The position numbers and the translations under genes are program-made. Source: Dehalococcoidales bacterium (GTDB taxonomy: Bacteria; Chloroflexota; Dehalococcoidia; Dehalococcoidales; RBG-16-60-22). Taken from it: a DNA stretch of 33,555 bases. Location: assembly GCA_028714335.1 (NCBI GenBank), contig JAQTMM010000015.1, positions 1 through 33,555 of the forward strand, in the 5' to 3' direction. The stretch's first letter is position 1; each line of letters opens with the position of its first letter. Shown one piece after another: positions 26,535 to 33,555 of this stretch. The notes beneath the pieces were generated by a model, which saw only the letters and a program-made list of their open reading frames with translations, did not search any database and was not told the origin of the DNA.

Positions 26535-26631
26535 TGGCGGGAGCGCATGGGAGTCGAACCCACCGAAGACATTATTAATGCCCCCCAACGGATTTGAAGT
26601 CCGCGAAGCCCACCGGAACTCATCCGCTCCC
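26535..26631 (-). tRNA. selC: tRNA-Sec (anticodon UCA)
   Basis: Reverse complement GGGAGCGG...GGACTTCAAATCC...GGCATTAATAATGTC...GGTTCGACTCCCATGCGCTCCCGCCA: 97 nt, anticodon loop CTTCAAA, long variable arm, GGTTCGACTCC T-arm, discriminator G, encoded CCA. Confidence 0.97.
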
Positions 26632-26664
26632 GTAACACGAGTATATCCTAACGGTTTAGACGTA

Positions 26665-27132
26665 TCAAGAAACGCCTATTTCTTTTAAAACCACCTTTAC
26701 TAAATCCGGCAGTTTTTGCTTAAGCGCAGCCGAAAGCTCCAGGCCCCAGTCTATTTCCGCCGGTTCGATGCCGATGATAACGACGTCCTTAGGCTTGTTG
26801 CCTGTTAGCTCCATTAAGTTCAAATTCTCCACTACGCCCATCTCGTGCGCCGAGGTTAACAGTCCCTTCCCCGCCGTTAAATCCTCCGGATTAAAGCGAT
26901 AGATATCGCCCGGTTGGCCGCCCGCTTTAGCGCAATCGATGATGACCATCTTCTCGCCCGTGCGCGTATAGGCAATCAGGTCCGGCGACGTTCCTCCGTC
27001 CACCAGTTTAACGTCCGGCGGCAGGGCTAATTTCTCCAACGCCTGCAAAGCGTGGATGCCGGCGCCCTCGTCTTTTTGCAGTAAGTTCCCCACCCCGATG
27101 ACCACAACGCGGGGAGTATTTTCTTGATTCAT
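26665..27132 (-). CDS. [NiFe]-hydrogenase maturation protease (HycI/HyaD family)
   Basis: MNQENTPRVVVIGVGNLLQKDEGAGIHALQAL...DGGTSPDLI...IIDCAKAGGQPGDIYRF; start trimmed from 27249 to 27132 (overlaps the hypE stop by 1 nt). Confidence 0.9.
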   Translation of the reverse strand: MNQENTPRVVVIGVGNLLQKDEGAGIHALQALEKLALPPDVKLVDGGTSPDLIAYTRTGEKMVIIDCAKAGGQPGDIYRFNPEDLTAGKGLLTSAHEMGVVENLNLMELTGNKPKDVVIIGIEPAEIDWGLELSAALKQKLPDLVKVVLKEIGVS

Positions 27133-28133
27133 TAACAAATCCTCGGCAGCAGCTCGCCCACCGGCATGTCTATAATCCGCGATGCCCCTAAAGCCGTCTT
27201 CATTACCACGCGCCCCGGGTGCTCGGCGGTTACTTCCCCAATAATGCACGCGTTTTTGCCGTATTTGTGTTTCTTCATCGCCGCCAGCACCGCCGCGGCG
27301 TCTTTAGCCGGCACCACCACTACCAGCTTCCCCTCGTTGGCGATGTAAAGCGGGTCCAGCCCCAACAATTCACAGGCTGCCAGCACCGCTTTGGCGATGG
27401 GGATTTGACCCTCTGCAACATTGATGCCCACCTTCGAGCTTTCCGCGAAATCGTTAAGCGTAGTCGACAGCCCGCCGCGGGTGGGGTCACGCATACAGCG
27501 GATATTTTTCGTCGCTTTAAGCATCTCCGCCGCTAGCCCGTTCAAAGGGGCGCAGTCGCTGGGGATGGGAGAGGTGAATTTAAGCCCCTCCCGCTGGGAA
27601 AGGACGGCGATGCCGTGGTCGCCGATGTTCCCGCTTAAAATCACCTTGTCGCCGGGTCTGGCGTTGGCCGCCGAGATGTTAACTCCGTCCGGCACAATGC
27701 CCACTCCCGCCGTATTGATAAATATTTTGTCTGCGCAACCTTTATTTACCACTTTAGTATCACCGGTGACGATTTTTACACCGGCTTCCGCCGCCGCTTT
27801 CTTAATCGAACCGAGGATTTTCTTAAGTTCGGCGACGGGCAAACCTTCTTCGATAATAAATGCTAAACTCAAATAAAGCGGCTTTGCCCCGCTCATAGCG
27901 ATATCGTTAACGGTGCCGCAGACCGATAATTTACCGATATCCCCGCCGGGGAAAAAGAGGGGCTGGACTGTATAACTATCCGTCGTAAAAGCCAGCTTGC
28001 CCTTAACGTCAAAAACGGCGGCGTCATCCATCTTGTCCAGCATCGGGTTGCCGATGTCCGATAGAAAGCTCTGGATGAGATCGTGCATCAGCTTGCCGCC
28101 GCTGCCGTGCGCCAGCAGGATTTTATCTTCCAT
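27132..28133 (-). CDS. hypE: hydrogenase expression/formation protein HypE
   Basis: MEDKILLAHGSGGKLMHDLI...DDAAVFDVKGKLAFTTDSYTVQPLFFPGGDIGKL...MRDPTRGGLSTTLNDFA; C-terminus GELLPRIC. Long N-terminal extension in the track rejected (reads through hypD). Confidence 0.95.
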   Translation of the reverse strand: MEDKILLAHGSGGKLMHDLIQSFLSDIGNPMLDKMDDAAVFDVKGKLAFTTDSYTVQPLFFPGGDIGKLSVCGTVNDIAMSGAKPLYLSLAFIIEEGLPVAELKKILGSIKKAAAEAGVKIVTGDTKVVNKGCADKIFINTAGVGIVPDGVNISAANARPGDKVILSGNIGDHGIAVLSQREGLKFTSPIPSDCAPLNGLAAEMLKATKNIRCMRDPTRGGLSTTLNDFAESSKVGINVAEGQIPIAKAVLAACELLGLDPLYIANEGKLVVVVPAKDAAAVLAAMKKHKYGKNACIIGEVTAEHPGRVVMKTALGASRIIDMPVGELLPRIC

Positions 28134-29217
28134 AGCCTTCTCCATACTGGTAATAGGTGGCACAACTGCCCTCCGCCGATACCATACAGGGCCCAACCGG
28201 GTTTTCCGGTGTGCATGTCTTACGGAAAAGCTTACATTCTTTGGGGGTGCTAACGCCCCGCAGCACCGCCCCGCAAATACAGCCTTTCGGCTCTTTAGCG
28301 GGCGGCACATTAATATCAAAATGTTTGTCGGCATCATATTGGGCGTACTTTTCTCTAAGGTTTAAACCGCTGGCTGGCACATTGCCGATGCCCCGCCAAT
28401 TCGCCTCCCCCACCTCGAATACAGCGTCCATCAAGCGCAGGGCGGGTATGTTCCCCTCGTCCTTTACCCCCCGCCGATAGGTGTTCTCCACAATGAAGTG
28501 GTTGTGCTCAATTTGCGCCACGATGCTGTCCACCGCGTGTATCAGGTCTATTGGCTCAAAGCCTGCCACCGCCCCGGCAATGTGGTAATCGTCGGCGATG
28601 AACTGATAAGGCCTGGAACCGATTATCGAGGACACATGCCCCGGATAAATAATGCCGTTAACTTTCACCTCGCCCCGGTCGAGGATAGCTTTCATAATCG
28701 GCGGGCAAATCTTGTGCAGAGAGAGAATGTAGTAGTTTTTCAGCTTTTCCTGCTCCGCCTGCAATACTGATGCCGCTACCGTTGGGGCTGTAGTTTCAAA
28801 TCCGATGCCGATGAACACCACCGCTTTATCGGGGTTTTCGCGCGCGATGGCTAAAGCGTCCTGCGTTGAATAAACAATCCGAACGTCGGCGCCTTCGGCT
28901 TTTGCTTTTTGCAGAGAAGAATAACTCCCCGGCACCCGCACCATATCCCCGAAAGAGGTGATAATTACGTTAGGGATTTTACCTAAAGCTATCGCTTTAT
29001 CAAGGTCGGCGGCGGCGGTAACGCAAACCGGGCAGCCCGGGCCGGACAGCATCTCGATGTTTTTAGGCAATAGCTGGCGGAGTCCGTATTTAAAGATAGC
29101 CACCGTATGCCCGCCGCAAAACTCCATCAACTTAATGGGTTTATGGGAGTACTGACGGATTTTCTCTAACAGTTTCTTGCCCAGTTCCGGGTCGCGGTAT
29201 TCTTCGACGTATTTCAC
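28123..29217 (-). CDS. hypD: hydrogenase formation protein HypD
   Basis: MEFCGGHTVAIFKYGLRQLLP, LSGPGCPVCVT, IGFETTAPTVA, PAKEPKGCICGAVLRG. Confidence 0.96.
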   Translation of the reverse strand: MKYVEEYRDPELGKKLLEKIRQYSHKPIKLMEFCGGHTVAIFKYGLRQLLPKNIEMLSGPGCPVCVTAAADLDKAIALGKIPNVIITSFGDMVRVPGSYSSLQKAKAEGADVRIVYSTQDALAIARENPDKAVVFIGIGFETTAPTVAASVLQAEQEKLKNYYILSLHKICPPIMKAILDRGEVKVNGIIYPGHVSSIIGSRPYQFIADDYHIAGAVAGFEPIDLIHAVDSIVAQIEHNHFIVENTYRRGVKDEGNIPALRLMDAVFEVGEANWRGIGNVPASGLNLREKYAQYDADKHFDINVPPAKEPKGCICGAVLRGVSTPKECKLFRKTCTPENPVGPCMVSAEGSCATYYQYGEGYGR

Positions 29218-29436
29218 TTACTCCGCCTCGCTCATCTCTCTTAAGAGCTTAAGCGTTTCCTCCGCTTCCTGCGCGTCAATGACGCTGATGGCGTAGCCGG
29301 TGTGCAGCAGGACGTAATCGCCCACCTTGGCTTCCGGCGTCAGCTGCAGGCTGATTTCCCGTGTCACGCCTTCGATGTCGGCGACGGCCTGGAATCCCTT
29401 TTTAGACTTAATTAAAGCCGGTACGGCTAAACACAT
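29218..29436 (-). CDS. hypC: hydrogenase assembly chaperone HypC
   Basis: MCLAVPALI start with essential Cys2; GDYVLLHTGYAISVIDAQEAEETLKLL. Start trimmed from 29478. Confidence 0.95.
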   Translation of the reverse strand: MCLAVPALIKSKKGFQAVADIEGVTREISLQLTPEAKVGDYVLLHTGYAISVIDAQEAEETLKLLREMSEAE

Positions 29437-29447
29437 AGTAGTTCCTC

Positions 29448-30029
29448 TTACTTCTTGGCTTTGGGTTTTACTTCCCACCCCACTTTAAAAGCGCTGGCAA
29501 CGGCATCACCGAGGGGGTAATACTTCATCGGGCCAAAGGCAAACGGTTTTACTTTTGTGATGTCCGGTCGGCCGTTAGTGATGCAATCCTCGTCAATATG
29601 CGTCTCGGTGATTTTGCCGACCACCAGTATGTGACTGCCCAGATTCAGTAAGTGTATAGCCTCGCATTCCAGGTTAATCGGACACTGCTCAATGAGCGGG
29701 GCGGTCTTCAATTCGCCGTAAAAAACCTGGAATTTACAGTCCGCTACTTTATCCACATCCTTACCGGAAACAAGGCCGCAATAATCGGTCTCTTTAACAA
29801 GGTCAACGGATGGGATATTGACCGAGAAAGCGCGATTCTGGTAGATGCCCTTAAGACTATAACGCTGTGGCTGCAGCGCTATTGAAACGGATGCTGGATT
29901 GCTGGCTGCTACGCCCGCCCAGGCTACTGCTGCGAAATCCGGTTTACCGTCCGTAATTGCTCCGACTAATACCGTCGGGTGCGGCCAAACCAGCGGCATG
30001 GGTGCTTGTCCTAAAGTTATCTTAGTCAT
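29448..30029 (-). CDS. flavin reductase-like (FMN-binding split-barrel) protein
   Basis: MPLVWPHPTVLVGAITDGKPDFAAVAWAGVAASNPASVSIALQPQRYSLKGIYQNRAFSVNIPS...; flavin reductase-like domain pattern. Confidence 0.85.
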   Translation of the reverse strand: MTKITLGQAPMPLVWPHPTVLVGAITDGKPDFAAVAWAGVAASNPASVSIALQPQRYSLKGIYQNRAFSVNIPSVDLVKETDYCGLVSGKDVDKVADCKFQVFYGELKTAPLIEQCPINLECEAIHLLNLGSHILVVGKITETHIDEDCITNGRPDITKVKPFAFGPMKYYPLGDAVASAFKVGWEVKPKAKK

Positions 30030-32329
30030 TATTTACTCCCTATATTTGCATTAGCTATTGCCACCTGCCCCAGTGAGATGCCCCCGTCGTTACAGGGCAC
30101 CTGACGGTGAGTATATACCTCAAAGCCCGCCGACTCAAGCAGGGCGGTGGTTTTTCTCAAGAGCAGGCGGTTCTGAAATACCCCGCCGCTCAAGGCAACG
30201 CGCTTTAGCCCCGCCTCCCTTTTAATGGTTTGGCAGGTTTCTACTATCATTTGCGCTATAGTATTGTGAAAGCGTGCGGCAACGGCGGCTGGCGTTGTTT
30301 TATTTAAAACATCTTTTGTCACGGCTTCTAACAAATCTCTGATTTTTATAATGTTGACCGCATTTTGTGTTTCAAATGAATATGGGTAAACTCTTTTTTC
30401 ATCGGGGGCAGCATATGCCGCCATTTCCAGCTCGATGGCTGCCTGTGCCTCGTACTCGATAACGCCCCTCACGCCGCAAAGCGCCGCCACGGCGTCAAAT
30501 AATCGCCCCATGCTGGAAGTCAGCGGCGCGTTGACTTGCTTGGCCACCTGGTCTTTTATAATATCTATTTCTTCTTTATCAACCTGCTTCAAGAAGGGGA
30601 GGCTTTTGTCCAACTCTATTCCTAAAGCCGTCAGGTAGCCGATGGCGGTGCGGTAGGGTTTTTTTATCGCTAAAGCGCCCCCCGCCAGCGGGAGGTATTC
30701 CAGGTACGCTAAGCGTTTAAAGCCTTTATAGTCCGCCACCATGAATTCCCCGCCCCAGATAGCGCCGTCGGTTCCGTAGCCCGTGCCGTCCAATGCTACC
30801 CCGATGACTTTATCCTTTAGCCCGTTTTCCGCCATGCACGACGTGATATGTGCGTGGTGGTGCTGGACGGGGTACAATGTTAGCCCCGTTTTTGCCCCCA
30901 ATTCCTCGGCGTACTTGGTAGGGAGGTATTCCGGGTGCGTGTCGTGGGCGATGACCTCCGGCTTTATCCTAAAGAGTTTTTCATACAATTCCAACGTATT
31001 GACATAATGTTCCAGCGTTTCCATGTTTTCCATGTCCCCGATGTGCTGGCTGACAAAGGCGTAATTATCGCGCGTCAGGCAAAAGGTGTTCTTTTCCTCC
31101 GCGCCGCAGCCCAGTATCTGCCGGCTCTGGAAGGGGAGGCGGACGGGATAAGGGGCGTAGCCGCGAGCACGGCGCGTAAAGCGCGGCACGTTGTTTTCTA
31201 CAATCATCACGGAATCGTCGTAGCGCGCATAAATATCCCGGTTGTGCATTAGAAAATAATCAGCGATGCCGCCCAGCCGCCGTAAAGCCTCGTCGTTGTC
31301 TTTGGCGATTGGCTCCTCGCTGATGTTGCCGGAAGTCATGACCAGCGGCAGAGCCGTTTCTCTTAAGAGGAGGTGGTGGAGGGGAGTGTAGGGCAGCATA
31401 ACGCCCAGGTGCTTAAGCCCCGGCGCCACTGCTTTAGCTATAGTTGACTTGCCTTTCCACCTAACTAAAACAATCGGGGCACCCGGCGATTTAAGCAGGG
31501 TTTCTTCTTCTTTAGATACTTCGCAGTGCTGCTTGATTTCGTTAATATCCGCCAGCATTACCGCTAATGGTTTAGCCGGGCGGTTCTTACGCCGGCGCAA
31601 ACGTTGGACGGTTTGCTCGCTGGTGGCGTCGCAAGCGAGCAAAAAGCCCCCCAGCCCCTTTACCCCCATGGTTTTCCCTTCTTTTAGAATAGTGGCAGCC
31701 TGGATAATAACATCATCGCAAGCTATTGCCTTGCCTTGAGCATTCGTCAGTTCCAGCTGGGGGCCGCATACCGGGCAGGCGTTGGGCTGGGCATGAAAGC
31801 GCCGGTCCAGCGGGTCGTTGTATTCCTTCCGGCAGGCGGGGCACATCTTAAAGCGGTGCATCGTGGTATTGGGGCGGTCGTAGGGGATGTCCTTGATAAT
31901 CGTAAAGCGCGGGCCGCAGTTGGTGCAGTTGGTAAAGGGGTAACGATACCGCCGGTCTTTGGGGTTGAATATCTCCTTAAGACAGTCCGGGCAGGTGGCG
32001 ATGTCCGGGGAAACTAATTGATATTTACCCGCCTCGGCGACGCTGTCACGGATTTCAAACCCATCAAAGTGCTGGGGCGTTCCAGGTGCGGCTTCAATAC
32101 CCTCGATGTGTGCCATCGGCGGCGCGTTTTCCCGCAGGTCTTTAACGAACTGGGCGATGTTTTTAGCATCTCCTTCCACCTCTATCTTCACATCCTCCGA
32201 GGTGTTGCAGACCCACCCCCGCAGGTTATGCCGGGAGGCAAGCTGGTAAACGAAAGGACGGAAGCCCACCCCTTGCACAACACCGCGCACGCTAACGCGG
32301 GAAAGACTTAATGTGCTTGTTTTAACCAT
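30029..32329 (-). CDS. hypF: carbamoyltransferase HypF
   Basis: Acylphosphatase domain VRGVVQGVGFRPFVYQLA; zinc fingers CPDC...CTNC and CPAC...CPVC; YrdC-like KGLGGFLLACDAT; VALSGGVFQNRLLL. Confidence 0.97.
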   Translation of the reverse strand: MVKTSTLSLSRVSVRGVVQGVGFRPFVYQLASRHNLRGWVCNTSEDVKIEVEGDAKNIAQFVKDLRENAPPMAHIEGIEAAPGTPQHFDGFEIRDSVAEAGKYQLVSPDIATCPDCLKEIFNPKDRRYRYPFTNCTNCGPRFTIIKDIPYDRPNTTMHRFKMCPACRKEYNDPLDRRFHAQPNACPVCGPQLELTNAQGKAIACDDVIIQAATILKEGKTMGVKGLGGFLLACDATSEQTVQRLRRRKNRPAKPLAVMLADINEIKQHCEVSKEEETLLKSPGAPIVLVRWKGKSTIAKAVAPGLKHLGVMLPYTPLHHLLLRETALPLVMTSGNISEEPIAKDNDEALRRLGGIADYFLMHNRDIYARYDDSVMIVENNVPRFTRRARGYAPYPVRLPFQSRQILGCGAEEKNTFCLTRDNYAFVSQHIGDMENMETLEHYVNTLELYEKLFRIKPEVIAHDTHPEYLPTKYAEELGAKTGLTLYPVQHHHAHITSCMAENGLKDKVIGVALDGTGYGTDGAIWGGEFMVADYKGFKRLAYLEYLPLAGGALAIKKPYRTAIGYLTALGIELDKSLPFLKQVDKEEIDIIKDQVAKQVNAPLTSSMGRLFDAVAALCGVRGVIEYEAQAAIELEMAAYAAPDEKRVYPYSFETQNAVNIIKIRDLLEAVTKDVLNKTTPAAVAARFHNTIAQMIVETCQTIKREAGLKRVALSGGVFQNRLLLRKTTALLESAGFEVYTHRQVPCNDGGISLGQVAIANANIGSK

Positions 32330-32335
32330 AAAGAA

Positions 32336-33004
32336 TTACTTGTTTTTCTTCTCTTTTATCTTGCCTTCCAGCCAGTCGAACCATTCCTGCATACCCGCCC
32401 CGGTCTTGCAGGAAACGGGGAAGAGGATGACGTCCGGGTTCAGCCCGTCCACCACTTTACGGAAGGCTTTTTCATTAAAATCGAGGTGGGGCTGGAGGTC
32501 GGTTTTGTTCAAAATCACCACGTCGCTATCGGCAAACATGGCGGGGTACTTGTAAGGCTTATCGTCGCCTTCCGGCGTACTGGAAATCATCAGTCGGACC
32601 TCTTCGCCCAACAGGTAGGCGTTGGGGCAGATGAGGTTGCCGACATTTTCAATGAAAAGCAGGTCGATGTTTGGCAAAGGGAGGTTGTTCAGTCCGTCCT
32701 CCACCATAAAGGCGTCCAGGTGGCAGCCGCCGCCGGTGTTGATTTGCACCACCGGTATCCCCACTGCGCTGACCTTTTCCGCGTCCACGCTGGAGGCTAC
32801 ATCGCCTTCAATCACGGCGATTTTGTACTTTTTACTCAGCTGTTTGATGGTGGCCATAATCAGGCTGGTCTTGCCTGCCCCCGGGGACGACATGATATTA
32901 ATAGTCAGGATTTTTTGGGCGTCCAACCGCTTTTTATTTTCGGCGGCTTTATCCTCGTTCTTGCCGAGGATTTTTTCGCCTACCTGAATGACTTTAATGT
33001 TCAT
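32336..33004 (-). CDS. hypB: hydrogenase nickel incorporation GTPase HypB
   Basis: IMSSPGAGKTSLI, EGDVASSVDAEKV, NTGGGCHLDA, IENVGNLICPNAYLLGEE, VILNKTDL; no His-rich N-terminus. Confidence 0.97.
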   Translation of the reverse strand: MNIKVIQVGEKILGKNEDKAAENKKRLDAQKILTINIMSSPGAGKTSLIMATIKQLSKKYKIAVIEGDVASSVDAEKVSAVGIPVVQINTGGGCHLDAFMVEDGLNNLPLPNIDLLFIENVGNLICPNAYLLGEEVRLMISSTPEGDDKPYKYPAMFADSDVVILNKTDLQPHLDFNEKAFRKVVDGLNPDVILFPVSCKTGAGMQEWFDWLEGKIKEKKNK

Positions 33005-33346
33005 TTACTCCACCTCTAAACTTTCCATATAACATTCCTGCCCGGAGGTTATCTCGACGCTGGTTTCGTTGCACTCTGGACACACCCACTTGTGGTCGGA
33101 CGGCGCAAAGACGATGTTGCATCGGCGGCAGCGTATCTGTATCGGTTTAGTCTCAAAATTCAGCTTGGCTCCTTCCGCCAGAGTGTTTTTGCTGATAACG
33201 TCGAAGTAAAACTGCACGCAGTCCGGCACTACCCCGGAAAGCTCGCCCACTACCAGGTTGATGCCGGCTATTTTCCTGGCTTTGGCTTCTTTAGCTTTCT
33301 CGACCGCCAGCGCTAACATGCTCTCCGTAATACTCGCTTCATGCAT
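33005..33346 (-). CDS. hypA: hydrogenase nickel insertion protein HypA
   Basis: MHEASITESMLALAVEKA; zinc CRRC...CPEC; start trimmed from 33394 to the MHE start. Confidence 0.95.
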   Translation of the reverse strand: MHEASITESMLALAVEKAKEAKARKIAGINLVVGELSGVVPDCVQFYFDVISKNTLAEGAKLNFETKPIQIRCRRCNIVFAPSDHKWVCPECNETSVEITSGQECYMESLEVE

Positions 33347-33365
33347 AATGCAATACTCTAGTTTA

Positions 33366-33394
33366 ATTATAGATGAGGAATGGGGGAGGGGCAA
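33366..33394 (-). promoter_or_regulatory. hyp operon promoter TTGCCC-N17-TATAAT
   Basis: On the minus strand, -35 at 33394-33389 and -10 at 33371-33366, upstream of hypA. Confidence 0.55.
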
Positions 33395-33424
33395 ATAAAT
33401 ACGTTGCTTATTTTAAGGGGAAAC

Positions 33425-33485
33425 GAGTGAAGTATTTGCCATAAACAAATTTACTTCACTCCAATATTATGTTATAATTCACTCG
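33425..33485. repeat. inverted repeat GAGTGAAGTA...TACTTCACTC plus third half-site TTCACTCG (operator-like)
   Basis: Perfect 10-bp arms at 33425-33434 and 33452-33461; third half-site at 33478-33485. Confidence 0.6.
33450..33478 (+). promoter_or_regulatory. promoter TTTACT-N17-TATAAT upstream of right-edge gene
   Basis: -10 at 33473-33478, -35-like at 33450-33455. Confidence 0.5.
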
Positions 33486-33522
33486 TAAATAATAATCAAC
33501 ATAAAGTCTGAAGAGGTACAAG

Positions 33523-33555
33523 TTGGACAAAGCTAAAAAGACAGAAGTCATCACG
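33523..33555 (+). CDS. rpsO: 5' end of probable 30S ribosomal protein S15 (truncated by window)
   Basis: TTG start after GAAGAGG; reads MDKAKKTEVIT, like S15 N-termini; only 11 codons visible. Confidence 0.4.
   Translation, partial: MDKAKKTEVIT

Noticed and set aside
26535-26631. Suppressor-type or nonsense tRNA rather than tRNA-Sec
   Set aside because: Length 97 nt, long variable arm, discriminator G and presence of selA/selB fit tRNA-Sec.
27166-28770. Plus-strand ORFs opposite hypE/hypD
   Set aside because: Shadows of conserved hyp genes.
1-33555. In-frame UGA selenoprotein genes within the window
   Set aside because: I found no CDS with a recognised family continuing past a TGA; a SECIS-aware search would be needed to be certain.

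Overview
The 33.5-kb window looks like one bacterial chromosome segment. Gene content suggests an anaerobe, possibly Chloroflexota/Dehalococcoidia-like; that placement is inference only. Bases 1-8933 hold a tandem array of six paralogous secreted, membrane-anchored proteins: one truncated at the left edge and five complete. The complete members have a signal peptide, a caspase-like (C14/metacaspase-type) domain, an EF-hand-like loop, 2-3 InlB-type B-repeats, one TM helix and a Pro-rich or basic C-terminal tail. Two copies keep the His/Cys dyad positions; the next three have replaced both residues but stay fully open and keep the EF-hand-like loop. I consider this array the most unusual content in the window. 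Next come a zinc-ribbon/Pro-Glu-linker/OB-fold protein, a Nudix hydrolase, an acyl-CoA dehydrogenase, a GIY-YIG ORF flanked by inverted palindromic repeats, and tgt. A minus-strand sulfur-themed cluster follows (moaD-like, moeB/thiF-like, nadA, two fdhD paralogs, MOSC, mnmA, cysE). Then there is a selenocysteine cluster (selA, stand-alone AICAR transformylase domain, selB, with tRNA-Sec(UCA) further right), an AT-rich island, tandem plsY genes, and a minus-strand [NiFe]-hydrogenase maturation operon (hypA-B-F-flavin reductase-C-D-E-maturation protease). The right edge probably contains the start of rpsO. All family assignments come from reading motifs by eye; no searches were run.
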